Shown piece after piece: positions 44,367-52,928 of a DNA stretch of 64,000 nucleotides (the first letter of the stretch is position 1; every line of letters starts with the position of its first letter). Origin of the DNA: Cupriavidus numazuensis (GTDB taxonomy: Bacteria; Pseudomonadota; Gammaproteobacteria; Burkholderiales; Burkholderiaceae); NCBI RefSeq assembly GCF_905397435.1, contig NZ_CAJPVI010000038.1, positions 1 to 64,000 on the forward strand, read 5' to 3'. The translations under genes and the position numbers were made by a program. The notes under the pieces were generated by a model. That model was not told the origin of the DNA and ran no database searches. It saw only the letters and a program-made list of their open reading frames with translations.

Positions 44367-45656
44367 ATGTCCCGTAACCAGCAGCTCTTCGACCGTGCCC
44401 AGCAAACCATTCCCGGGGGCGTCAACTCGCCCGTGCGGGCCTTCCGCTCGGTGGGCGGCACGCCGCGCTTCATCACGCGTGCCGAAGGCGCATACATGTG
44501 GGATGCGGATGGCCAGCGCTATATCGACTACATCGGCTCCTGGGGCCCGATGATCGTCGGCCACGCCCACCCCGACGTGGTCCGCGCCGTGCAGGAGACC
44601 GCCGCGCACAGCTTCTCGTTCGGCGCCCCGACCGAGGCCGAGATCGACATGGCCGAGGAAATCTGCAAGCTGGTGCCGTCGATCGAACAGGTGCGCCTGG
44701 TGTCGTCGGGCACCGAGGCGACCATGAGCGCGCTGCGCCTGGCGCGCGGGTTCACCGGCCGCGACCTGATCATCAAGTTCGAAGGCTGCTACCACGGCCA
44801 TGCCGACAGCCTGCTGGTCAAGGCCGGCTCGGGCCTGCTGACCTTTGCCGACACCACGCAGAACGCACCGTCGTCGGCCGGCGTGCCCGCAGACGTGACG
44901 CGCCACACCATGGTGCTCGAGTACAACAACGTCGCGCAGCTCGAAGAAGCGTTTGCCCAGCACCGCGGCGAGATCGCCGCCGTGATCGTGGAGGTGGTGG
45001 CCGGCAACATGAACCTCGTGCGCGCGAGCGACGCGTTCCTGAAAGCCATGCGCGAACTGTGCACCCGTGACGGCGCCGTGCTGATCTTTGACGAAGTCAT
45101 GACCGGTTTCCGCGTGGCACTGGGCGGCGCGCAGTCCCACTACGGCATCACGCCCGACATGACCTGCCTGGGCAAGGTCATCGGCGGCGGCATGCCGGCG
45201 GCGGCCTTTGGCGGCCGGCGCGACATCATGGCGAAGCTCGCCCCGCTGGGTGGCGTGTACCAGGCGGGCACCCTGTCGGGCAATCCGCTGGCCGTGGCGG
45301 CCGGCCTGACCACGCTGCGGCTGATCCAGGCACCGGGCTTCTACGACAAGCTCGCCGCGCAAACCCGCAAGCTGGCCGACGGCCTGAGCGAAGCCGCCCG
45401 CGCCGCCGGCGTGCCGTTCGCCGCCGATGCCATCGGCGGCATGTTCGGCATCTACTTCCGCGACGGCGTGCCGGGCAGCTTTGCCGAGGTCACCAAGAGC
45501 GACACCGCGCGCTTCAACCGCTTCTTCCATGCCATGCTCGACAACGGCGTGTACCTGGCGCCGTCGGCATTCGAGGCCGGCTTTGTCTCGGCCTGCCATG
45601 ACGACGCCATCCTGCAGGCCACGCTGGACGCCGCGCGCAAGGCCTTCGCGGCCTGA
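44367..45656 (+). CDS. hemL: Glutamate-1-semialdehyde 2,1-aminomutase
   Basis: This 429-residue PLP enzyme converts glutamate-1-semialdehyde into 5-aminolevulinate, the tetrapyrrole precursor. The PLP lysine is Lys270 in CLGKVIGGGMPAAAFGG; IFDEVMTGFRV carries the PLP-contacting Asp, and TIPGGVNSPVRAF near the N-terminus is the family signature. I chose the start MSRNQQLFDRA at 44367; the frame is open to 44286 without homology. It diverges from rubA. Confidence 0.97.
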   Translation: MSRNQQLFDRAQQTIPGGVNSPVRAFRSVGGTPRFITRAEGAYMWDADGQRYIDYIGSWGPMIVGHAHPDVVRAVQETAAHSFSFGAPTEAEIDMAEEICKLVPSIEQVRLVSSGTEATMSALRLARGFTGRDLIIKFEGCYHGHADSLLVKAGSGLLTFADTTQNAPSSAGVPADVTRHTMVLEYNNVAQLEEAFAQHRGEIAAVIVEVVAGNMNLVRASDAFLKAMRELCTRDGAVLIFDEVMTGFRVALGGAQSHYGITPDMTCLGKVIGGGMPAAAFGGRRDIMAKLAPLGGVYQAGTLSGNPLAVAAGLTTLRLIQAPGFYDKLAAQTRKLADGLSEAARAAGVPFAADAIGGMFGIYFRDGVPGSFAEVTKSDTARFNRFFHAMLDNGVYLAPSAFEAGFVSACHDDAILQATLDAARKAFAA

Positions 45657-45726
45657 CCGGAGCCAAAGCAGGGACGGCACGCGCCGTGCGCTACACTTGA
45701 GATTCGCCTCAACCCGGGAGCCCACG

Positions 45727-46353
45727 ATGCGCGCCTCACTGCCCCTGTCCTCCACCCCGACCCGCTCCGCCGGCTGGCTCCGCTGGCTGTTGCTGGCCTG
45801 CCTGGCCAGCCTGCTGTCGGCCTGCGGCTACAACGACTTCCAGTCCAAGGACGAGGCGGTCAAGGCAGCCTGGGGCGAGGTCGTCAACCAGTACCAGCGG
45901 CGTGCCGACCTGATCCCGAACCTCGTCAACACCGTCAAGGGCTACGCCACGCACGAGCGCGAGACGCTCGAGGCCGTGACCAAGGCACGTGCCGCCGCCA
46001 CCAGCATCCAGGTCTCGCCTGAGACCCTCAAAGACCCGGAAGCCTTCAAGCGCTTCCAGCAGGCGCAGGGCGAGCTGTCCGGCGCGCTGTCGCGCCTGCT
46101 GGCGGTATCGGAGAACTACCCCCAACTCAAGGCCGATGCCTCGTTCCGCGACCTGCAATCGCAGCTCGAAGGCACGGAGAACCGCATCACGGTGGCGCGC
46201 CAGCGCTACATCGCGGCGGTGCGCGACTACAACGTGCTCGCGCGCAGCTTCCCGACCAACCTGACGGCCATGGTATTCAAGTACGAGGTCAAGCCTTCGT
46301 TCGCGGTGGAAAACGAGAAGGCAATCTCCACGCCGCCGGCCGTGAAGTTCTGA
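45727..46353 (+). CDS. LemA-family lipoprotein
   Basis: The 208-residue protein has a signal with lipobox-like LLSAC at about residue 33, then the LemA helical domain: EVVNQYQRRADLIPNLVNTVKG, followed by a long coiled bundle (ETLEAVTKARAAATSI ... ALSRLLAVSENYPQLKAD) and RQRYIAAVRDYNVLARSFP. LemA proteins are membrane-bound and of uncertain role, often paired with TPM-domain genes, as here. GGGAG precedes the ATG. The TPM gene starts 17 bases after its stop. Confidence 0.93.
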   Translation: MRASLPLSSTPTRSAGWLRWLLLACLASLLSACGYNDFQSKDEAVKAAWGEVVNQYQRRADLIPNLVNTVKGYATHERETLEAVTKARAAATSIQVSPETLKDPEAFKRFQQAQGELSGALSRLLAVSENYPQLKADASFRDLQSQLEGTENRITVARQRYIAAVRDYNVLARSFPTNLTAMVFKYEVKPSFAVENEKAISTPPAVKF

Positions 46354-46369
46354 CAGCAGGACACGCACC

Positions 46370-47236
46370 GTGGGCACACTGACCGCCCTGCCCGCTCTCC
46401 GTTGCTGGCGCCGCTGGCTGGCCGCCATGCTGTGGCTGGTCAGCGTGCTCGCCATGCCGGCGCTGGCGGCCAATGACGGCTTCGTGCCCGTTCCGCCGCT
46501 GACCCAGCGCGTCACGGACCTGACCAACACCCTCTCCGCCACCCAGCGCACCGCGCTGGAAAACGTGCTGGCCGAATATGAGCAGCAGCGCGGCAGCCAG
46601 ATCTTCGTGCTGATGCTGCCGACCACCGAGCCCGAAACCATCGACGCCTACAGCATCCGCGTGGCTGACGCGTGGCGTGCCGGCCGCAAGGGTATCGACG
46701 ACGGCGTGATCGTGCTGATCGCCAAGGACAACCCGCCCGGCCTGCGCAAGATGCGGCTCGAAGTCGGGCGCGGCGTGCAGGGGTCGCTGACCGATGCCAT
46801 GTCCAAGCGCATCCTGCAGGATGTGATGGCGCCGCACTTCCGCCAGAACGACTTCTACGGCGGGCTGGCGGCCGGCATCTCGGCGATCCAGGCGACCATC
46901 GACAAGGAAGGCCTGGCCGGGCCACAGCCGCGCAAGCAGGAGACATCGTTCTGGTCGGACTGGCTGCCGGTACTGTTCCCGCTGGCCATCATCCTGTTCT
47001 TCTTCCTGACCGCCGCCACGCGCCGCCGCGGCCCGCAGATCGTCACCACACCGCGTGGCCGCGACGTCATTGCCGGTGGACTAGGAGGCCTCGGCGGCTA
47101 CGGCATGGGCAGCGACTGGGGCCGCCGCGGCGGCTTCGGCGGCGGCGGTGATTTTGGCGGCGGCGACTCGGGCGGCGGCTTCAGTGGCGGGGGCGGCGGC
47201 GGCTTCGACGGAGGCGGCGCCTCCGGCAACTGGTAA
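46370..47236 (+). CDS. TPM-domain membrane protein (YgcG-like)
   Basis: The 288-residue product starts at a GTG (46370) after AGGA. It has a signal-like first helix, a TPM domain (residues about 45-170; PLTQRVTDLTNTLSATQRTAL, FVLMLPTTEPETIDAYSIRV, RKMRLEVGRGVQGSLTDA), a C-terminal membrane helix (VLFPLAIILFFFLTA) and a long Gly-rich tail with GGGGGGF-like repeats (about 220-288). TPM proteins are implicated in photosystem or envelope repair in other lineages; their role in proteobacteria is unclear. It forms an operon with LemA and a second TPM gene. Confidence 0.88.
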   Translation: MGTLTALPALRCWRRWLAAMLWLVSVLAMPALAANDGFVPVPPLTQRVTDLTNTLSATQRTALENVLAEYEQQRGSQIFVLMLPTTEPETIDAYSIRVADAWRAGRKGIDDGVIVLIAKDNPPGLRKMRLEVGRGVQGSLTDAMSKRILQDVMAPHFRQNDFYGGLAAGISAIQATIDKEGLAGPQPRKQETSFWSDWLPVLFPLAIILFFFLTAATRRRGPQIVTTPRGRDVIAGGLGGLGGYGMGSDWGRRGGFGGGGDFGGGDSGGGFSGGGGGGFDGGGASGNW

Positions 47237-47248
47237 GGAGACCCGGCC

Positions 47249-47752
47249 ATGCCATCGCTGCGACGCGCGCTGCGCCACCTCGGCACCACCACCGGCACCG
47301 CCCGACGCCATTTCCCAGCTGAGGCGCAACAGCAGCTTCATGACGCCGTTCACACAGGTGAATCACGCCACCGGGGCGAGATCCGGGTGGTGATCGAGGC
47401 GAGCCTGCCGGTTGGCCATGCGTGGGGTGGTACCACGCCGCGGGCAAGGGCGCGGGCTTTGTTTGGGGCGTTGGAGGTGTGGAATACCGAGGACCATACC
47501 GGGGTGCTGCTGTATATCAATCTGGCTGACCATGCGGTGGAGCTGCTGGCGGATCGGGGGATTGATGCGCGGGTGGGAGCTAAGACCTGGCGGGTTATCT
47601 GCGATGAACTGGCTCATGGGCTGGCGCAGGATCTGTCTGTCCAACCTGTGCTCAAGGCGGTTGGACAGATTCATGACCTGTTGGCTACCCACTTTCCGGC
47701 TGGGGATGGGCCGAACCGCAATGAGTTGGAGGATCGGCCGATTGTGCTTTGA
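47249..47752 (+). CDS. Second TPM-domain protein
   Basis: The 167-residue protein carries a TPM domain alone: GEIRVVIEASLPVGHAW, NTEDHTGVLLYINLADHAVELLADRGIDARV and KAVGQIHDLLATHFP. No signal peptide or membrane helix is evident, so it is probably cytoplasmic or dependent on its partners. AAGGAG precedes the ATG 12 bases after the previous stop. From about 47400 the base use shifts to G/T-rich codons (GGG, GTG, TTG) compared with the C-rich first part and its neighbours, which may mark recombination. Confidence 0.85.
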   Translation: MPSLRRALRHLGTTTGTARRHFPAEAQQQLHDAVHTGESRHRGEIRVVIEASLPVGHAWGGTTPRARARALFGALEVWNTEDHTGVLLYINLADHAVELLADRGIDARVGAKTWRVICDELAHGLAQDLSVQPVLKAVGQIHDLLATHFPAGDGPNRNELEDRPIVL

Positions 47753-47765
47753 TCGCTCTCTCAAT

Positions 47766-47808
47766 CCACCTCGTTCCACCTCATCCCGCCTCATCCCGCC
47801 TCATTCCG
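47766..47808. repeat. Four degenerate 10-bp tandem repeats
   Basis: CCACCTCGTT, CCACCTCATC, CCGCCTCATC and CCGCCTCATT follow each other from 47766 to 47805 between the TPM gene and the stop of the MFS gene, overlapping the last codons of the latter. Slippage here could change the MFS C-terminus. Confidence 0.6.
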
Positions 47809-49060
47809 ACCGACGCTTGCCCATCAGGTACCACAGTGCTGCCAGCGCCTGCAGCGCCACGAGCCCTGACCATGCCGAGAGGTGGGCATTCGCGGGATAC
47901 CGGCCATCTGTAGTCGGCCACAGATCCAATACCTGGCCAATCCCAACCTGGCAAAGGAATGTGGCCAGAAACACGGTAAGCGTCATGGCTGTCGTTGCAC
48001 GGCCCATCAGTGCATCCGGGAAACTGCGCGCCAGAACGGCATAGGTCAGGATGCCGCTCGAGCCAAACACGCCATAGGCCGCCCACAGCAGCACCGGCGG
48101 CAGCGGCACCTGGACCATGATCAACACCTGGATCACGATAAAGCCCATCATGCCAGCGCCGGCAAAGGCCTTCAGGCTTACGCCGAGCCTCTCCAGGTGA
48201 CGTGCGGCCCAGCCCGACCCTACGCAGCCCGCCATCATCGCCAGACCGATGACTGACACCAGTCGCGCGCTCTGGTCAGGCGCAAAGCCCGACACATCGC
48301 GCATAAAAGCACCCACCCACAGCGTTTGCACGGCAAGGAACACGCCCTGGTTGAGCAAGGTCAGGGGCACCACGCGCCAGAAGCGCTCGCTGCCAAGGAT
48401 TTGACGCGTGCCGCGAAGTTGCTCGGCCAGGGTTTCCCGCCCCGGTCTGGCCTTGTCCGGCACGCCAAACCAAAGCAAGGCGGCCATGGCCAGCGATACG
48501 AAGGCCAAGCCGGCACTGACAGAACGCCAGTCCGTCCAGGACAACAGCCACGCCAGCGGCGATCCCACCACCACTGCACCCAGTCCGCCAATGGCCATGA
48601 CAAGGCCGTTGAGCAAGGGCATACGCGACAAAGGAAACCACATCGACAGCGCCTGGATGGCCGCCCCCAGGCAAACCGATACACCGACACCGATCAACAG
48701 CCGCCCTGCAGCGAGTCCCGCCATACCGGGCGCCAGCGCAAATACCATGGATCCGGCTACCGCAGCCAGAAGCATCACGGCCTCGGTCTTGCGGGGTCCA
48801 TATCGATCCAGCAGGATGCCGGCTGGCAACTGCGCAGCGGCAAACCCGAGGAAATAAAAGCTGGTGAGCAGGCCGAGGTCACCGGCGCTCAAGCCCAATT
48901 CACGGGTCAAGTGCGGCGCGAAGCCCAGATTGACACCACGGAATACATAAGAAACCAGAAAGCCCAGCGAAAAAACCGCCAGAACCCGCCAGCGGGCATC
49001 TGTAGCGGGACCGTGTTCCGGGCGGGCCATTGAAGATCGGGTAGCAGCAGAGGTCGTCAT
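47801..49060 (-). CDS. MFS transporter
   Basis: The 419-residue permease has twelve hydrophobic helices, with GILLDRYGPRKTEAV between TMs 2 and 3 as the MFS signature A and SYVFRGVNLGFAPHLTRELG in TM1. I cannot assign the substrate; similar proteins export or import small organic solutes. GAGGA precedes the ATG at 49060. It is divergent from a LysR gene 77 bases away, whose product probably regulates it. Confidence 0.9.
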   Translation of the reverse strand: MTTSAATRSSMARPEHGPATDARWRVLAVFSLGFLVSYVFRGVNLGFAPHLTRELGLSAGDLGLLTSFYFLGFAAAQLPAGILLDRYGPRKTEAVMLLAAVAGSMVFALAPGMAGLAAGRLLIGVGVSVCLGAAIQALSMWFPLSRMPLLNGLVMAIGGLGAVVVGSPLAWLLSWTDWRSVSAGLAFVSLAMAALLWFGVPDKARPGRETLAEQLRGTRQILGSERFWRVVPLTLLNQGVFLAVQTLWVGAFMRDVSGFAPDQSARLVSVIGLAMMAGCVGSGWAARHLERLGVSLKAFAGAGMMGFIVIQVLIMVQVPLPPVLLWAAYGVFGSSGILTYAVLARSFPDALMGRATTAMTLTVFLATFLCQVGIGQVLDLWPTTDGRYPANAHLSAWSGLVALQALAALWYLMGKRRSE

Positions 49061-49137
49061 GCCGTCATTGTCCTCACCTGCATGGTGCAACGCCAACGAA
49101 AGATACGGTCGGCAATTGTGAGTAGAATTTGACGGCC

Positions 49138-50067
49138 ATGGCCCGCAAACCTTCCGACCGCCCTGTTCACATTCCTCCACTGCAAGCGCTGCGTGCACTC
49201 GAAGCCGCCGCGCGCCATCGCAGCTTCTCGCGTGCCGCCCAGGAACTTGCACTGACTCACAGCGCCATCAGCCATCACATGCGGGCGCTCGAGGACAAGC
49301 TCGGCACCAAACTATTTCAGCGCACCGGCAGCCAGATGGCACCCACCAGTGTCGGTGCACGGCTGGCCGAGCAAATCCGTGCCGCGCTGGACGACATCGA
49401 AGGCGCGCTGCGCGAAGCCAGCAGTGCCGCCGGGCCACCTGTCGTACGCCTGCAGGTCAGTGTCATGGCGGACCTCGCCAATGCCTGGCTGATCCGGCGC
49501 CTGCCAGCACTCCATACCCTGGCGCCGCAACTGGACCTGCACCTGCGGCTACACGCCGAGATCAACCCACCCGATCCTTACAGCGTGGACGTCGGCATCT
49601 GGCACCAGCGCATCGACCTGCCCGGCTTCGCGTGCCATAACCTGATCGAGGATCACGTGGTTGCCGTGGCCAGCCCTTCCCTGTTGGCCCAGTATCCGGA
49701 CTTCACCCTGGCCGACATACCGCGCATGCCGATGCTGCGTTTCGCCCTGCGGCCGTGGAGGGACTGGCTGGAAAGTGCAGGCCTGCCGGGCGACGAGCCG
49801 GAGCGAGGTCCCATCTTTCAGGATGCCGGCCTGATGCTCCAATCGGCGGTGGCGGGACTTGGGGTGGCCACAGCACGCCTGCAACTCGCACATGACTACA
49901 TTGCGAACGGACAGCTGATCCAGCTCGGCGACGTGCGAATACCGTCCAGCCTCCACTATTGGGTGACCTGGCGCGAAGGCAATCCTCGCGAAAAGGCTAT
50001 TCAACAGTTCCACGCGTGGCTGCAAGGGGAAGTTGCCGCGTCAGAACTGGCCTCGCGCCCTCATTGA
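49138..50067 (+). CDS. LysR-family transcriptional regulator (GcvA-like)
   Basis: The 309-residue regulator has an N-terminal winged helix-turn-helix (residues about 12-70; LRALEAAARHRSFSRAAQEL and SAISHHMRALEDKLGTKLF) and a C-terminal effector-binding domain (about 95-300). The HTH spacing is that of the GcvA branch. Its gene is divergent from the MFS gene over 77 bases, the usual arrangement for autoregulation plus control of the partner. I chose ATG 49138; a TTG at 49129 is in frame. Confidence 0.93.
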   Translation: MARKPSDRPVHIPPLQALRALEAAARHRSFSRAAQELALTHSAISHHMRALEDKLGTKLFQRTGSQMAPTSVGARLAEQIRAALDDIEGALREASSAAGPPVVRLQVSVMADLANAWLIRRLPALHTLAPQLDLHLRLHAEINPPDPYSVDVGIWHQRIDLPGFACHNLIEDHVVAVASPSLLAQYPDFTLADIPRMPMLRFALRPWRDWLESAGLPGDEPERGPIFQDAGLMLQSAVAGLGVATARLQLAHDYIANGQLIQLGDVRIPSSLHYWVTWREGNPREKAIQQFHAWLQGEVAASELASRPH

Positions 50068-51104
50068 ACTGAGGCCATTCCGCTTAAGCGGTTACAAGAC
50101 TGAAACCTTTTGGCTTCCACCGGGTGTACGCACCGCCACGCACCTGGCCTCATCCTTCAAGACGAGAAGCGAGTGTTCTGGCGCACATTCCACCTCATCC
50201 TCGCGAGCTCCCTATCCACCATACGCAGTTCCGGCCTCGTCCAATCTCGCGATTCGCAAACCCCGTACTTCGGTGTCGGCTATGCCTTGCGCACGCCAGG
50301 CTGGCAAAAGTGTGGCAAAAGGTGTTTCACAACTGCAACCTTTTGGCAGATCGCGGATACCCCTAATCAGATTGGATTATTTGTTTCGTCTGCTGCACAA
50401 AATTGCAGTTTTTACCTGCTTCCAGCATCACATTGACGGTTTTGAGCGTTCGTCGGGCCACAAACCGCGCTCACGCCGAGTCGTAACTGTCCAGACACAT
50501 CTGGTTACACAGTACCGCCTGCGACACACGACCTCCAATTCCCCTCCTTAAGAATCAGGCACTTAGCTGCTGTGGCACGTTCGTCGCTCCTATGCCAGCA
50601 AAGCAAAACGACGGACGGGCCTGACAGCAGCATCGGAAGACCGCCCGGACTCAACGCAAACGAAGGGCTGCCATGACGGCCCTCGAGGGGAAATAAGACA
50701 TCGGGACCGGCGCAAGTTCGCGCCCTTCTCCGCGGGACCGGCATCCGCCGGACAACACCGCATACGTACTGCTTTGCTGCAATTTCAGGCGTGACCGGTT
50801 CCTGAAGGAGGTCGGACCGACTCACGGCCCCGCAAGCATGCTCGCCGAAACCGGGCATGTGAACGGGGTGGGAACGCCGCGGCTTTCGGGTTATCGGCGC
50901 GAACTCTGAGAACGGTGAAGTCGGGAAGCTATCGGGTCATTTGCGCACCGGGGGACGTGCCGATCTTGCATCGGCCGGCGCTGGCAATCGCCTACGACAC
51001 GGAAGATTCCTGATTTGGCCCTGGCCGGTCCGCCCGGCTGAATCCTGTGCCTGTCTTCAGCGGGTGCACTTTTCCCTTGAAACCACGACGTTAAGGAGAA
51101 GGTC
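50068..51104. other. 1-kb non-coding leader of the Tad/Flp pilus operon
   Basis: No convincing gene is present; the frames here lack ribosome sites and protein-like composition. The stretch holds a sigma-54-like site (50573-50588), a weak hairpin (50664-50683) and an 8-bp inverted repeat CAAAAGGT / ACCTTTTG (50316-50323 and 50338-50345). AAGGAGAAGG just before flp is a strong ribosome binding site. The length suggests regulated transcription or a leader RNA. Confidence 0.6.
50573..50588 (+). promoter_or_regulatory. Sigma-54-like promoter element
   Basis: TGGCACG-TTCG-TCGCT matches the -24/-12 consensus TGGCACG-N4-TTGC with one mismatch, and the GG and GC dinucleotides are exactly ten bases apart. 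It points toward flp, but 517 bases upstream of it. Confidence 0.4.
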
Positions 51105-51308
51105 ATGAACTCCATGATCCAAGGCATCAAGCAATTTGTTCGTGAAGAAGACGGCGCAGCTGGCATCGAGTACGCACTGTTGCTGGCCTTCGTGGCGCTG
51201 GTGATGGTTGCAGCGGCTACCTCGGTGAAAGACTCCGTGAAGTCCATCTGGACAGCCATCAACACCGCGCTGGCCAACGCCGCACCAGCTGCACCGGCCG
51301 GAAGCTGA
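51105..51308 (+). CDS. flp: Flp-family type IVb pilin
   Basis: The 67-residue prepilin has a short basic leader ending at Gly17, then AAGIEYALLLAFVALV: cleavage before Ala18 leaves the Flp motif with Glu at +5 and Tyr at +6 of the mature protein. The mature chain has a hydrophobic helix and a short Ala/Pro-rich tail. Polymerised Flp forms the adhesive pilus built by the Tad machine encoded downstream. It is the first gene after the leader, and a strong AAGGAG site precedes it, consistent with high expression. Confidence 0.97.
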   Translation: MNSMIQGIKQFVREEDGAAGIEYALLLAFVALVMVAAATSVKDSVKSIWTAINTALANAAPAAPAGS

Positions 51309-51405
51309 GCTTTGCGGCATGCGCATGGTCAGTTCAGCATCCTCCTGAACTGACCATCGCTGCCAATCAAAGCAAACAGTGTCTCGACTTTCCAGGACCG
51401 ACGCC

Positions 51406-51933
51406 ATGCACGCGTTCTCACCGGCCATTTCCTTCTGCTTGCTCGTCATGGTCGCCATTGCCGCCACCAGCGATCTGCGCAGACGTCGAATCCCGAACTG
51501 GCTAGTAGGTGCCGGGCTGCTGGTCGCATTGGTCCTGCAGATTCATCAACTCGGTGCTGCCGCTGGTGCCATGACATGGCTGACTGGCGCTCTTGCAGGC
51601 CTGGCGCCATTCGTCATCCTCTATCTCATGCGAGCTCTCGGTGCGGGAGACGCCAAGCTGATGGCCGCCATCGGCGCATTCGTTGGCCCACAGCCATTGC
51701 TGCACATCATGCTCGTCACCTTCCTCGCCGGAGGAGTCATGGCGCTGATCATGATCGCGATCTTCAGAAGCCCGCGCCAGGCGCTGGCAAGGGTTTCGGT
51801 CATGTTGCTGTCGTTGCCATTCGGCATGACGTCGGTCGAAGCCACCAGCGAACGCAAGACAAAAGGTTCGAGGTTGCCTTATGCCGTGCCTATGGCAGTG
51901 GGCGTGCTACTGGTGGTGACAGACATGATGTAG
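51406..51933 (+). CDS. tadV: Tad prepilin peptidase (TadV/CpaA)
   Basis: The 175-residue membrane aspartyl protease cuts Flp and the TadE-type pseudopilins at the inner membrane. The two catalytic aspartates are Asp23 (TSDLRRRRIPN) and Asp82 in GAGDAKLMAA, the GxGD motif. About six hydrophobic segments are seen. I chose ATG 51406 with AGGA 9 bases before; a GTG at 51379 is an alternative. It lies 97 bases downstream of flp. Confidence 0.93.
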   Translation: MHAFSPAISFCLLVMVAIAATSDLRRRRIPNWLVGAGLLVALVLQIHQLGAAAGAMTWLTGALAGLAPFVILYLMRALGAGDAKLMAAIGAFVGPQPLLHIMLVTFLAGGVMALIMIAIFRSPRQALARVSVMLLSLPFGMTSVEATSERKTKGSRLPYAVPMAVGVLLVVTDMM

Positions 51934-51999
51934 CGGAAGAACCAGGCAACAGGCCGCAAGGCGGACGATTCAGGCTTCAAACACGGGGAGGACCATCAA

Positions 52000-52839
52000 A
52001 TGAGAAACATACGCGCGTTCGTAATGCTGCTGGTGGCAGCGCTGGCCGGCCTCGCAGCAGTGGTACTGGCCTCTCGCTGGATGATGCAACAGAGTGCCGG
52101 CACCACAACCAAAGTGGTGGTCGCCTCGACCGACATCAATCTTGGCCAGCGCCTGAGCCCGGAGTTCATAAAGGTCGTCGACTGGCCGCGTGAAAGCCTG
52201 CCGCCCGGCGCGCTGATCGACCAGAAGACTGTCGATGGCCGCGTCACCAAGACCAGCGTAATGCGCGGCGAGCCGATCCTCGAATCCAAGCTGACGCCCG
52301 CCGGGACCAAAGGTGGTTTGTCCGCCGTCATCGCGGATGGCAAGCGGGCCATCACCGTGCGCGTGAACGACGTGGTCGGCGTCGCCGGCTTCGCCCTGCC
52401 CGGCAGCTTCGTCGACATCATAGTGAACACGCAGAAGGACGCGAAATCCGAAGGACAGCATGAGCAGTCGATCTCCAAGATCGTGCTCGAGAAGATCCTG
52501 GTGCTGGCTGTCGCGCAGGAGGTCAATCGCGACGAGACCAAGCCCAAGGTAGTCAATGCCGTGACGCTCGAAGTCTCGCCCGATGAGGCCGAGAAGCTCG
52601 ACCTCGCGCGCAGTGTGGGCTCGCTGTCCCTGGTGCTGCGCAACCAGATTGACCCGCGTCCGGTCGACACGGCCGGGGCCACCAAGCGCAGCCTTCTGAA
52701 CGAACCGATCCTGCAGGCCGCGGTTGCAGCGCCGGTAGTCAAGGCAGTGCAGGTCGTGCACCGGATCACGGAACGCAAGGTTTCCGGAAACTGCGTCGGT
52801 GTCATCAGCGGCATGCAGCAAAACCAGGAGTGCTTCTAA
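52000..52839 (+). CDS. rcpC: Flp pilus assembly protein RcpC/CpaB
   Basis: The 279-residue protein has one N-terminal membrane helix (residues about 8-26) and a periplasmic SAF-type domain (VVVASTDINLGQRLSPEFIKV, RGEPILESKL) followed by the RcpC domain (KRAITVRVNDVVGVAGFALPGSFVDIIV). It stabilises the secretin channel of the Tad system. GGAGG precedes the ATG. Confidence 0.94.
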   Translation: MRNIRAFVMLLVAALAGLAAVVLASRWMMQQSAGTTTKVVVASTDINLGQRLSPEFIKVVDWPRESLPPGALIDQKTVDGRVTKTSVMRGEPILESKLTPAGTKGGLSAVIADGKRAITVRVNDVVGVAGFALPGSFVDIIVNTQKDAKSEGQHEQSISKIVLEKILVLAVAQEVNRDETKPKVVNAVTLEVSPDEAEKLDLARSVGSLSLVLRNQIDPRPVDTAGATKRSLLNEPILQAAVAAPVVKAVQVVHRITERKVSGNCVGVISGMQQNQECF

Positions 52840-52928
52840 CAACGAAGTCAAAAAAGCACGCAGTACGCGGCCGCAGACGTCGCCAGCGCCAGCCCCATTG
52901 AGCCGGGGCATCAACCGGGGGAAATAAA

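Noticed and set aside
50033..50551. A 172-codon frame starting inside the LysR gene and running into the Tad leader
   Set aside because: It begins within a real gene in another frame, is low-complexity, and has no start signals.
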